Shown here: in pieces, positions 42,650-51,834 of the stretch
Numbering within the stretch: the first letter of the stretch is position 1
Layout of the letters: each line of letters begins with the position of its first letter
Assembly: GCA_947503935.1 (NCBI GenBank)
Contig: CANNFR010000003.1
Coordinates: 62,001-126,000, forward strand
Source of the DNA: an uncultured Paracoccaceae bacterium
GTDB lineage: Bacteria > Pseudomonadota > Alphaproteobacteria > Rhodobacterales > Rhodobacteraceae
Reading direction: 5' to 3'
DNA: 64,000 nucleotides
Notes under the pieces: model-generated
What the model was told of the DNA's origin: nothing
Databases searched by the model: none
Seen by the model: the letters and a program-made list of their open reading frames with translations, nothing else
Translations under genes and position numbers: made by a program

Positions 42650-43093
42650 AATCCTCGCTCCTTCTTCTTTCCTAGGGGCCTGGCACGTTCGCTGGGCCTG
42701 GGGATTAATGATGCCGGCCTGGACCGGATGATCTGAAACGAGGCCCCCGTGGTCAGGGGCCGAAATCACTAAGAACTATTCGCGCCTTATCCGCTGTGGC
42801 CAAGCGAACCTGTGCTTCCGGGGGGCTGTCGGATCTGATCCGGTGACAGAGAAAGCGCCTATCAACCATTAGATGATAAAGTGGATCATATTCACCTTTA
42901 ACGTGTTTCTCCGAAGTATTGGGTTCGGATGCAGGTTTGGAAAGACCGATTTTGCCGTTGAGGCGGCTGGCTTTGCTCTGCCGTGTCTTTCCTCTGCCAA
43001 TCACAGTTTACCACCCTCACTCGGATTTCGCTGAACCTTCTTTGCGGGCCAGACGCCCGGACATGCCGGGCGCCCGTGGCCTGACGTTCCGCC
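42650..43093. other. Intergenic region between two minus-strand operons
   Basis: These 444 nt contain no ORF I trust. A hairpin GGCCCC/GGGGCC lies at 42742-42761 and a second CGCCCGG/CCGGGCG at 43054-43072, the latter just after the giant operon and so a candidate terminator, although no U-run follows it. The part 42760-43040 is AT-richer and should hold the promoter of the molybdenum hydroxylase operon; no convincing -35/-10 pair was found. A short minus-strand ORF at 42753-43004 was not accepted. Confidence 0.5.
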
Positions 43094-44110
43094 CTACGGG
43101 CCAATATCGGCGCAGATCGTCCGCACGCTGCCGGCCGTCACGATGCGGACGGGTCCGCCGCGCGCGCAGACGCGTGCCTTACCGGTCGCCGGATCGGGGC
43201 CCGGATCGACGCCGAGGCGATAGAGAGGATCGCCCTCGCGCTGCACCAACTCACCCCTGATCTCGACCTCGGGCCGCGCGCCCTCAGGGATGCCGCTCCA
43301 GTCCGAGCCGAAGGTCAGCGTATAGGTGAACATGGTGACCCAATGGGCCGGGATGTCGCGATCGGTCCAGGCATATTTGAAATCGGTGGTCTTGGTGTCT
43401 TTCTCACTGTAGCTCAGCGCTTCTCCGTTGAGGGGCGTGCCGGACGACACGGTAAAGCTGCTGCCGCGGGGGATGTTCTTAAACACCACGGCCAGATCCA
43501 CCGTCGCCGCATCGGACCCCTGATCATAGCGTGCCCTGGCCACGACCTGCGGCTGGGCGCCCCGGACCATCTGCACATTGCGCTGTGCGATATTGGCGTT
43601 GGTGGCCATGACTTCGGCAAGGCTTTTGATGTTGGTCACCCCGGCCAGCGGGTTGCCGTGCTCGGCGGTCTTGGCGATGCCGATCAGGCAATAGTGATCA
43701 GACGCGTCACCGGGCACCCAGACGAAGGGGTCATTGGAGGCGCCGATCTCTCCTGCCTTGATGTCGAAGCCCGGGTTCTGGTCGCCGCTTGACGTGGCGA
43801 GCTGGTTGTCTTCCCAAAGATAGGGATAAAGCAGGATGTTCGGCGTGGCGTAAAAGAGGTTCCAGCTGCCTGACAGATCGGTGTCGGTGAAGTTCTTTCC
43901 GCGAACATAAAGGTAGTTCGGCCAGCCGATAAAAAGCTGATTGCTGTAGTCTTTTCCGTAATTCGCAGGATCGGTCAGAAAACTTGGATCCTCGAAAGGC
44001 TCTTTTCCTGAAATCAAAAGATCGGGTGAATTTGAGGAGGTTTTGCGAGGAACATCGCCGCCCTCACCGTTTTTGTTGCGAACGACAATGCCGGGCCATG
44101 TGTCAGCCAT
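43094..44110 (-). CDS. Hypothetical protein, third gene of the giant-LamG operon
   Basis: A 338-residue protein without signal peptide or membrane helix. The N-terminal half is unusual in Asn, Asp and aromatic residues (QLFIGWPNYLYVRGKNF, YPYLWEDNQL, FVWVPGDASDHYCLIGIAK, NANIAQRNVQMV). The second half shares a module with the 184-residue neighbour: VDLAVVFKNIPRGSSFTVSS here against VDMGVRFEDIPDGTEVEVST there, each followed by strands and a late YTLTF/LRLWF segment. AAGGA precedes the ATG, and it starts 22 nt after the neighbouring gene. Function unknown; the fold looks like a beta-sandwich. Confidence 0.7.
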   Translation of the reverse strand: MADTWPGIVVRNKNGEGGDVPRKTSSNSPDLLISGKEPFEDPSFLTDPANYGKDYSNQLFIGWPNYLYVRGKNFTDTDLSGSWNLFYATPNILLYPYLWEDNQLATSSGDQNPGFDIKAGEIGASNDPFVWVPGDASDHYCLIGIAKTAEHGNPLAGVTNIKSLAEVMATNANIAQRNVQMVRGAQPQVVARARYDQGSDAATVDLAVVFKNIPRGSSFTVSSGTPLNGEALSYSEKDTKTTDFKYAWTDRDIPAHWVTMFTYTLTFGSDWSGIPEGARPEVEIRGELVQREGDPLYRLGVDPGPDPATGKARVCARGGPVRIVTAGSVRTICADIGP

Positions 44111-44132
44111 GAGATTAATCCTTCTTTCAATT

Positions 44133-44687
44133 TTACGACAAGGAGAGGGCGATCTGTTCCATAATGATCTTCTTGACCGGCCCGCCGCCGCCGCCGCCGT
44201 CCACCCTGGACATTGTCAGAGACAGCTTGGAGCCGGGTTTGATATCGTCGGGTCGCTCGAACCAGAGCCGCAGATGCATCGCGGTACTGATCGGGCCCAG
44301 ATCGCGCCCCGTGACGGCGACCAGGCTGGACCCATCGATAGACCTGCGGTCGATCGTCAGCTTGGACAGATCGGTTGAAACCTCGACCTCGGTGCCATCG
44401 GGTATGTCTTCAAACCGGACGCCCATATCGACCTCGTCATAGCCCTCATCCTGGGTGTAGTGGACCGAAAGGACGACGCTCGGTGGATCGGTATCGTCTT
44501 CGCTGTTTTTGATCGAAATCGCGTCGAAGGGTTTGCCATTGGCGGTCGTCTCGCGGCGGATGTCATAGCCCGTCAGCGCCTTGACCGTCGCACCGGAGGC
44601 CAGCACACCGCTGCGCGCCGCGAAATCCAGTGTCAGGCCGGAAAAGAGGCCTGTAAGCGTCATGCTGGTGTTGTCTGTGTTGTCCAT
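44133..44687 (-). CDS. Hypothetical beta-rich protein, second gene of the giant-LamG operon
   Basis: A 184-residue protein, acidic and beta-rich, with a Gly-rich patch near the C-terminus (six consecutive Gly) before PVKKIIMEQIALSL. The central module (DEVDMGVRFEDIPDGTEVEV, then GRDLGPIST) resembles part of the 338-residue neighbour, so the two are probably related. It starts 25 nt after the giant gene with AAAGGAT before the ATG. No signal peptide. No known family is recognised. Confidence 0.65.
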   Translation of the reverse strand: MDNTDNTSMTLTGLFSGLTLDFAARSGVLASGATVKALTGYDIRRETTANGKPFDAISIKNSEDDTDPPSVVLSVHYTQDEGYDEVDMGVRFEDIPDGTEVEVSTDLSKLTIDRRSIDGSSLVAVTGRDLGPISTAMHLRLWFERPDDIKPGSKLSLTMSRVDGGGGGGPVKKIIMEQIALSLS

Positions 44688-44712
44688 TTCTTATCCTTTC
44701 AAAAAAGGTGGC

Positions 44713-47700
44713 TCAGCTTTCGAGATGCGCCTCGGCCTCGTATTTGCTGATCATGTAGACGAGCAGGTCGATGCGAAGCTCGGCCAGTTCGATGAAATCC
44801 TCAGTCCCGTAGGCCTGAGCGCTCTCGTAGAAATCGGCCCACCAGGGGATGAGGTGTTTCAGCAGGCCCGGGCCGCTCTGCGGATCGCCCAGAACGACGT
44901 CGATGGCGGCGCCAATCTCAAGCGGTGTCGGGATAGCGCTATTGAGCTGCTGATCGATGATTTCCGTCAGCCACATGTTCGACGGCAAATTCGCGGGCGG
45001 CGTGATGTTGGGGGCATTGGTATCGTCCTTGACCGGTTGGAAAGGTGCGGGCACGCGGCTGACATAGGTGGTGCGATAAAGGATGCGCCACGGCTTGGTC
45101 GCCTCCGTCAGGGCCTCGCGCATGGCGTTGGCTGAGGCTGTGGTTGAACTGTTCAGCCAGTTGGGGTCGACCACTTGACTAAGCGCCGTGAAGTTGTCCG
45201 CCTTCGGGGCTAGCAGGAACGACATGTAGCGATAGGCGTCGACCTTGCCGGGCGCGGCGGTCGTCTCGTACCCCTCGAAGACCAGTTCGCCCTTCGGCCC
45301 CCGGCCCAGTTTCGGTGCAGACAGGAAGTCGGTCGGTATGACATTGGCCGACAGATGGAACCCGTTCGATGTGGCCTCGGATTTGGTCGCGGTCATCGTC
45401 CAGGTATTGCCGAGCATGAAGTCGCTTTCGATGTAGTAACCACCCAACGGCGTACCGACTTTTGCCTTGATCTCGGCCCCGGCGCCGATCTTCAGCGAAC
45501 TGGCCCCGGTATAGGTCTCAGAATAGCTATTGGCGACGCTCAGCTCTTCCTTGCTTTGCCCGCCCGCGGCCGTCCAGACATAGGTGTTGTAGAGGCTGCG
45601 CTGGTTTTGGGCGCTGCCGAAATCATAGGCCGGGTTCTCTTTCAGCTTGTCCTTGACCTTTCCGAGCGACCCGATGACGCGGTATTTGTTGACGCTGAAT
45701 TGGTCGTAATAGGCCTTGATCTGCTGCTCTTCCCTTTCGATGGCCCGCTTGAGGGCGTAGGCCTCGACGGGCTTGAAATAGCTGCCCCTCTCCCGATCGG
45801 CGTTGGGATAATCGGGGTCGTTGACCAGGCCGATCTTGCCGTCGAGGGTGCCGTTCTTGACGTATCTTGGGTTGATCGGGAAATCGATGATATTGGTATC
45901 AACCGGGATCTGATCGTTCGGCACGATTGTGTACCCCACCGGTGTCTGCGTGCCTTTCAGCGCCATCATGAAAAGATCGGCGGTCGCGGATTTCACAACG
46001 GCGATCCCGATATTGTTCTGGATATAGCGCCGTCCGACGATCGGGTTCAGAATGTTGTCCTCAGGTTCCCACGTCCCGGCCGGGGTCAGCGAGGAAGTCA
46101 GATTGGTGCTGTTCGAATGGCTCTGCGCGGCTGCATCGGTGCCGCCCAGATCGCCCGAGATCGCGAATTTCAGGCCGCCCTGAATCTCGGTCTTGACGAC
46201 CTCGCCATTGCTTTCGCCCCCAATTCCGATCGAGTAGCCGCCCTTGAAGTTTTGGTAGATGCCGCCCTTGATGTTGAAAGCGCCGTTGAAGGTAGAGGAT
46301 TCATTGGCACTGAATGACCAGGTCTTGGTCTCGCTCTCGACATAGGTGATCGTGCTGACCGAGGAGTAGAGCCGCGCCGGACCGCCCTGATCGCCCGACC
46401 AGTAGGCCAGCGTCTGGTTTTCGCTGGGGATGGGCGGGCCGCCCTCGATATAGCCGACGATCGAGGGTTTGCTTTGGACCTGGCCGACGAAGACGGTGTC
46501 GAGATCGCCGACCTTGAAACCGACGCCCAGCACAGTATTGCCGGCATCGGTCTGAAAGAAGTATCCGCGCTTCATGACGCTGAAGACGTTGCCGTAAGCG
46601 TCCTTCCCCGCGGCGGCGTATTCTATGACCGAGGGTTGGCCCTGGATCGCCTCGGTGTAGTAGTCCGCTGTGCCGTCCAGCGCGTTGATCACATACTGCC
46701 CCTCATTCTGGATCGGGGCTGTGGACGGCTCCCAAGACGGGGGCGCGTTATCGGGCATCAGCGTGCCGTTATTGCCGCGCCCGGTCTGGTCGAAGACCAC
46801 AGCGCCCGAACCTGCATCGATCATCCAGTAGGCGGCAAGATGGTCCTCGGTCCCGGTCAGCGGCTTGTTCATGCTTTCGCGGATCTGCTGACCCGTCAGA
46901 AGCGTCGCGAACAGGCGGATATCGTCAATCTGACCTTTGAACGGCAGTTCGATCTTCCCGTCCTTACGGGTGCAGCCGAAGGTCATTTGCGTATCGCCGT
47001 AGTCGCCCACCTCTGGCGGCCACATCCGCACCGGCTGGCTGGCGCCGCCATTGACGAAGATCTCGGCCTCAGCCACGTCCTGCCAGATGCTCCAAAGCTG
47101 GTTGCTGGTCAGCTCCATCGCCTGGTTTTCCGCCAGATCGTTGGCGGTCTTGCCGGACATCTCGTCGAAGTTCCACCCGGCAACGAGGCTGCCCTGATCG
47201 GCGGGCAGGCCACGCAAGGCGTAGACATGCGCGATCTCGGCTGTGTTGAGCGTTCGGCTCCAGACCCTGAGATGAGAGAGCATACCTTTGAATTTGAAGG
47301 TCTTCTCGCCCGAGATGCCGACATGGAACGACGTCTCATCGGTCTGGACCTGCACGGGTGTCGTATAGTCTTCCTTGTTCTCTTCTTGAACCAATTTGCC
47401 GTCGATGAAGAGCGCGCTTTTGATGAAGTACTTTGAGGTCAGCTGGCTATCCGAGGGGGCCTGCTTGACGGTTCCGGTTGTGAAATTCACGGCAACATAC
47501 GCGGTCTGCCCCGGGGTCAGACTGCCTTTGATGTCGTAGGTAAACTCGGTAGGTGGCTGCTGATAATCATCGCCGTCCTGACTGATATGCACGGTCAGCA
47601 CGACCTGTCCGACCGTATTGACCGCCAGCGTATAGCTGCCCGGTTTTTCAACGATGACCTGCTTGCTGTTGAGAGTTTCCGGTGCGATCCACGCCTCCAG

Positions 47701-50700
47701 CGCGAAAGCGGACCCCGGGTTGAAGGCCGAGCCGTCCCGGACGATCCCGCTATTCTCGCCATCAAGCTGCAAGGCGGTCCCTTGGCGTGAGGCGAGGGCC
47801 ACGTGGCTCCAGCCCTTCAGAATGCGATTGGAGGCCAGCACGAGATCGTTGCGCCCGGCATAGGGCACGTCAAAAGCGCCATCGGCGTCCCAGGCCGGAC
47901 TGGCCGGGTTGATCAGCTTGGCATTGAAATCCGGCCCGGTCGCGGCGGAATTCATGATGGCGGTTCCCTGCCCCTCGGCGAGGTTCCAGCGGATGCCGAG
48001 CAGCGTGTCATTGTCGGGAAAGCCCGCCGCCACGGTGCGCCCCACTTCGCTGGCGATCAGCGCGCGCTGCCAGAACGCCACACCGTTGAGGGTAGTTTTG
48101 TCGATGCCGTCCCCGGTCTGGCTGCCGATCACCAGCGCGCCGAGCGGATCGGTAAAGCTGTTCTTGGCTTGTGCTGTCGCCGGTGCGGCATCATCGACAT
48201 AGAGGGCGAGATCGACCTTGCCATCTGCGGCTGCCTTTACGGTCAGCGTGATGCAGGACCAGACCTTGGTCGGCAACGTGTTCTGAGATGTGACCGTGGC
48301 GGCGCCTTTCAGAAAGGAAAGCTCGGCCTTGCCGATGTCAGTGAGGCGGAGCGACAGGAATTCCGCACCACCCCGCACCGCGAAGATACTGGCGAGCCGG
48401 CCTTTTGCCGCACTATCGTTGGGCCGCACATAGAGTTGCAGCGTCAGATCCGGCCCGTCGAAGTTGAACGCGGAATTGAAGAACGAAGAGCTGTCCATGT
48501 TCAGGCCCGGCCCACGCTTAGCGCCGATCATGTATTGCAGCGGCAGGTCGGGATTGTCGCGGTTGCCGGTGACATTGTAGCTGAGCGTGCGCGAGAGCAG
48601 ATCGCCCCTGGACTGCTGGTGATCCAGCCAGGCCTCGACCGTCAGATCAGAGCTGATCGCCATCTCTTCAGACGCCGGGAAAGCCTTGTCGACATTGACC
48701 GAAACGTAATTGGCCGCGCCGGCATTCAGCGCCAGGCTGAACCGGGGGGCCACGCGCATCCAGCCGCCGTTCACACCCGGCGCAAGTACCGGTGCCCTGC
48801 CGCCGGAATAGCTATCGGTGTCGATCAGTCGACCGACGCCGCCATCGCTGGGGGGGGCGACGATGACCGCTCCAAACAGAGTCGAGGCCGAGATGTCATG
48901 GCTCTTGCCGGCAAACTCATATCTTGCGCCCTGGATCGCGGTCGCGCCAGTCTTCGGCTGTGTGCTGAGTGTGGCGGCATCACCATTCTCGCCCAGATAA
49001 AGCGCACGGATCAGCCCGGCATAGGCAAAGGCTCCGCCAACCGGCGCGTTGGTGGTGTTCACCACATCGGCGCTGAGACCGTTGGTTTGGGCGTAGATTT
49101 GCTTGGCGATCCCGTCCTTGTAGCCATCCGGGTACTCGTAATTGCTGCTGAGCCCGTTCAGCACGTCGGCAAAGGCCGATTGCGCGCGCGGAACGCCGGG
49201 AAGCGAGACCCCGGAAATGTCCACATCGCAGCGATCCGGCGACGCGCCGTTTGCCACGGTGATGGAGAAGTCTTTCAGTTTGTCTTGCACGAAGATCAGG
49301 ACGTGGCTGACCTGATCGTCCGATCGGATGGTCGAGACCGGTATGCCAAAGGCGCGGGTGCCGGGCGTTTCGACGGCAGTGTAATCGTATCCGGTCGCCT
49401 TGCCCGTCAGCGTTTCCAGCAGGAGGCGTGCCTTGGGCGAGACGTCTGGCCATATATGGGTGATGACCTCGCCGTCGTCCCAATTCGGTGGGGTGGAGGA
49501 GGCCAGTGTCAGCGTGACAAAGCCGCTATTCGCGCCGCTTTCAACCGTGACCGCGCCCAGATCAAGGGGCAGGGAGGGCACCGAGGTGAAAATAAAGTAC
49601 GCCCCGCTGTCGCTGGTCGCCGAGGGAACCAGAACCGCAGGCCGATTGCCGGTATAATCGAAATAGGGGCGTTTGCCGTTCAGAATGTCGGGATCGTCGG
49701 GATTGCCCCCGGCCGCGCCGTTCCAGATGCGGGAAAGCTGGTTCACATCGCGGGGCAGCCCCGACCAGGTTTCGACACCCACGCCGTCGGGTGCGGAGAC
49801 CACGATATCACACAAGAGGTCGGAGACCTTCGAGGCGCGCACCTCGATCGCACTTGCGTTCATATAGGTGCCGATCCGATGGGCGACGAAGTTCAGAAAC
49901 CCCGATTGCGTCTTGTCGGGCGCGGCCATCACCCGGCGCGAAACCGGGGTCCACTCCGCAGCGGCCCAGCCACGGTAACTGGCCTGTTCGAAATCCTCGG
50001 CCCTGAACGCTGTGCCCCGCGCCTTTTCCGACCAGTTGGTCGTCCAGTCGGCATAAAAGGTCGCACGTGCCGAGGCGGTCGAGAACTGCGCGACCGAAAG
50101 CAGATCGTCCGCGCCCTGGTAGTAGAGGTGCAAAAGCGCGTCAGAGCCTTCAATCAGGCAGCTATCGGCCTGCGGGGTGATGAAATCGGCCAGGCCCGCG
50201 TAATAGGTCAGCCCCATCTCGTCGATGTGGAACGCCCCGCTCATGTTGCTGTCGACAGGCGAGGAAGATGGCTCGGGCTTGGGGCCGAAGACATTTGCCA
50301 CCACGCCGCTGTCGCTGGTGTTTGGGGTGGTGGGGGGCGTGACGGTGTAATCGACCGTGTTGCAGGGAAGATTGACGATCACCGACTGGCCCGACTGGAT
50401 CTTTACGGCGTTCAACGCGCCGTCAAACCCACCCGCGGCCGCACCGATCTGGCTGATGGGCGTGCCGGTGGGTTCGGCATCAACCTCGACGCCGGTCAAA
50501 GGCACGGTGGAGCCGTTCACGGCGATGACGAACGGATTTTTCCCCGCGCCATTGTAGGTCACGTTGACCGAGGTCCAGGTGCCCGCGATCAGAACCGGGT
50601 GCAGGGTGCGGGTCTTGATGGCCTTGGTGCCGTCGCCAAACCCGACCTCGATCTTGTCGCCATCGACGATGCGCAGATAGGGCGCGGCACTGGCCGGCGC

Positions 50701-51834
50701 GGCATCGGGATCACCGCCGATCACATGCACCTGATCGCCCAGGGCCGCGGGCGACATCATCAGATCCATGCTGTAGGGGCCCGTAATGGCCAGGGGGTTG
50801 TCTGATGTCTTCGCGGGGGTCAGCGACAGATACGAGACACCGTTGAACATCAGGTCGAATTCCGCCGGGGCCAGCTTGGTGGCAACGATATCGCCGGACA
50901 GATTGGCCATGACGCCAGTCGTGCCGACCGCCGTATCGATGGTTGCGGTCTGCACCTTCTGATCCACTATGACCGGCAGGGTGATCATCACCCGCGCCGC
51001 CCGCTTTACCCCGATGCTCGATCCGTCGGGCTGCACAACCTTCTCGTGCTTGACATAGACCGCAGCGCGCGGGGCATATTGCACGTCAAGCGGGTCTCCT
51101 CCGGCCTTCGCCAGCACAGAAAACGTGCTGTCCGGCTGGATCCGGTACGTTTTGTCGATGGGCTTTCCGGTGATGTCGAAAAGACCGTTCTCATTGGCCG
51201 GAAAGTTGAAAAGACTGATCCCGGTCTGCGCCGCATCCACGGTCATGAATTGCCAGGCAAAGCTGTCACTCCCCGAGATCGGAAGGAGGATCACGTCAAA
51301 CCGGCCGTCCTTGACCGCATCCACCATCGACAGTTCCAGCGCAGGCTCAAGAAACGGCACACCGTCGGGGTCGAGATAATCCTGGGTATCGGAGGCGTCG
51401 GCTGGCACGTCCTCTTTATGGCTGCGCGAGTAGCGGACTTCCCAAGCGGGGGTCAGGCTGTAACTCTTTGTTTTCTGGTCTTTCCCCGATCTGTCGCTGA
51501 GCAGCCGGAAGCGGTTGATATAGAGCGTGCCACGCTCAGACTGCTGGACGATGCTGATGTATTTCTGGTCGGTCACCACCCGGAACGGAGCGTTGCTGGG
51601 TGCCATGGTCTGGGCATCAGCGACGACGGTGATCAGGCCCATTCCGACCTGTCGAACCTGGTTCGGAAACTCGACCTTGGTAAACCCGGTCCAGTCGAGA
51701 TTGTCGTCGTCGACCTCGACATCCAGGCCCAGAACGTTGAAATAGATATCGTTGGACTGGCCCGACGCGACACGGCCAAAAACGACGACGACACCCTGAA
51801 AATTAACCGACACAAGTTGATTGAACTGATACAT
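44713..51834 (-). CDS. Giant LamG/concanavalin-domain protein (2373 residues)
   Basis: A very large single ORF in ordinary codon usage. LamG-like beta-sandwich segments are seen at about residues 350-480 (GPYSMDLMM ... GGFDGALNAVKI), 1122-1268 (FDGPDLTLQLYVRP ... LNGVAFWQRAL) and 1352-1540 (ALQLDGENSGIV ... LSHLRVWSRTL), plus a fourth part near 1551-1692 with AGWNFDEMSG and KGQIDDIRLFATLL. The C-terminal 550 residues have alternating polar/hydrophobic strands (about 1820-1915 and 2100-2190), like amphipathic beta hairpins. There is no signal peptide, membrane helix or RTX repeat, so export is unclear. The start at 51834 has GGAGGA 7 nt upstream, better than the ATG 15 nt earlier. It might be a surface or toxin-like protein; no close family is recognised. 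Confidence 0.85.
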   Translation of the reverse strand: MYQFNQLVSVNFQGVVVVFGRVASGQSNDIYFNVLGLDVEVDDDNLDWTGFTKVEFPNQVRQVGMGLITVVADAQTMAPSNAPFRVVTDQKYISIVQQSERGTLYINRFRLLSDRSGKDQKTKSYSLTPAWEVRYSRSHKEDVPADASDTQDYLDPDGVPFLEPALELSMVDAVKDGRFDVILLPISGSDSFAWQFMTVDAAQTGISLFNFPANENGLFDITGKPIDKTYRIQPDSTFSVLAKAGGDPLDVQYAPRAAVYVKHEKVVQPDGSSIGVKRAARVMITLPVIVDQKVQTATIDTAVGTTGVMANLSGDIVATKLAPAEFDLMFNGVSYLSLTPAKTSDNPLAITGPYSMDLMMSPAALGDQVHVIGGDPDAAPASAAPYLRIVDGDKIEVGFGDGTKAIKTRTLHPVLIAGTWTSVNVTYNGAGKNPFVIAVNGSTVPLTGVEVDAEPTGTPISQIGAAAGGFDGALNAVKIQSGQSVIVNLPCNTVDYTVTPPTTPNTSDSGVVANVFGPKPEPSSSPVDSNMSGAFHIDEMGLTYYAGLADFITPQADSCLIEGSDALLHLYYQGADDLLSVAQFSTASARATFYADWTTNWSEKARGTAFRAEDFEQASYRGWAAAEWTPVSRRVMAAPDKTQSGFLNFVAHRIGTYMNASAIEVRASKVSDLLCDIVVSAPDGVGVETWSGLPRDVNQLSRIWNGAAGGNPDDPDILNGKRPYFDYTGNRPAVLVPSATSDSGAYFIFTSVPSLPLDLGAVTVESGANSGFVTLTLASSTPPNWDDGEVITHIWPDVSPKARLLLETLTGKATGYDYTAVETPGTRAFGIPVSTIRSDDQVSHVLIFVQDKLKDFSITVANGASPDRCDVDISGVSLPGVPRAQSAFADVLNGLSSNYEYPDGYKDGIAKQIYAQTNGLSADVVNTTNAPVGGAFAYAGLIRALYLGENGDAATLSTQPKTGATAIQGARYEFAGKSHDISASTLFGAVIVAPPSDGGVGRLIDTDSYSGGRAPVLAPGVNGGWMRVAPRFSLALNAGAANYVSVNVDKAFPASEEMAISSDLTVEAWLDHQQSRGDLLSRTLSYNVTGNRDNPDLPLQYMIGAKRGPGLNMDSSSFFNSAFNFDGPDLTLQLYVRPNDSAAKGRLASIFAVRGGAEFLSLRLTDIGKAELSFLKGAATVTSQNTLPTKVWSCITLTVKAAADGKVDLALYVDDAAPATAQAKNSFTDPLGALVIGSQTGDGIDKTTLNGVAFWQRALIASEVGRTVAAGFPDNDTLLGIRWNLAEGQGTAIMNSAATGPDFNAKLINPASPAWDADGAFDVPYAGRNDLVLASNRILKGWSHVALASRQGTALQLDGENSGIVRDGSAFNPGSAFALEAWIAPETLNSKQVIVEKPGSYTLAVNTVGQVVLTVHISQDGDDYQQPPTEFTYDIKGSLTPGQTAYVAVNFTTGTVKQAPSDSQLTSKYFIKSALFIDGKLVQEENKEDYTTPVQVQTDETSFHVGISGEKTFKFKGMLSHLRVWSRTLNTAEIAHVYALRGLPADQGSLVAGWNFDEMSGKTANDLAENQAMELTSNQLWSIWQDVAEAEIFVNGGASQPVRMWPPEVGDYGDTQMTFGCTRKDGKIELPFKGQIDDIRLFATLLTGQQIRESMNKPLTGTEDHLAAYWMIDAGSGAVVFDQTGRGNNGTLMPDNAPPSWEPSTAPIQNEGQYVINALDGTADYYTEAIQGQPSVIEYAAAGKDAYGNVFSVMKRGYFFQTDAGNTVLGVGFKVGDLDTVFVGQVQSKPSIVGYIEGGPPIPSENQTLAYWSGDQGGPARLYSSVSTITYVESETKTWSFSANESSTFNGAFNIKGGIYQNFKGGYSIGIGGESNGEVVKTEIQGGLKFAISGDLGGTDAAAQSHSNSTNLTSSLTPAGTWEPEDNILNPIVGRRYIQNNIGIAVVKSATADLFMMALKGTQTPVGYTIVPNDQIPVDTNIIDFPINPRYVKNGTLDGKIGLVNDPDYPNADRERGSYFKPVEAYALKRAIEREEQQIKAYYDQFSVNKYRVIGSLGKVKDKLKENPAYDFGSAQNQRSLYNTYVWTAAGGQSKEELSVANSYSETYTGASSLKIGAGAEIKAKVGTPLGGYYIESDFMLGNTWTMTATKSEATSNGFHLSANVIPTDFLSAPKLGRGPKGELVFEGYETTAAPGKVDAYRYMSFLLAPKADNFTALSQVVDPNWLNSSTTASANAMREALTEATKPWRILYRTTYVSRVPAPFQPVKDDTNAPNITPPANLPSNMWLTEIIDQQLNSAIPTPLEIGAAIDVVLGDPQSGPGLLKHLIPWWADFYESAQAYGTEDFIELAELRIDLLVYMISKYEAEAHLES

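Noticed and set aside
42753-43004. 83-residue minus-strand ORF between the two operons
   Set aside because: No ribosome binding site or recognisable motif; it spans the region expected to contain the promoter of the hydroxylase operon.
47803-50805. 1000-residue plus-strand ORF inside the giant-LamG gene
   Set aside because: It is the opposite-strand shadow of the giant gene with Arg/Gly/His-rich, domain-free sequence; long antisense ORFs are expected in high-GC DNA.
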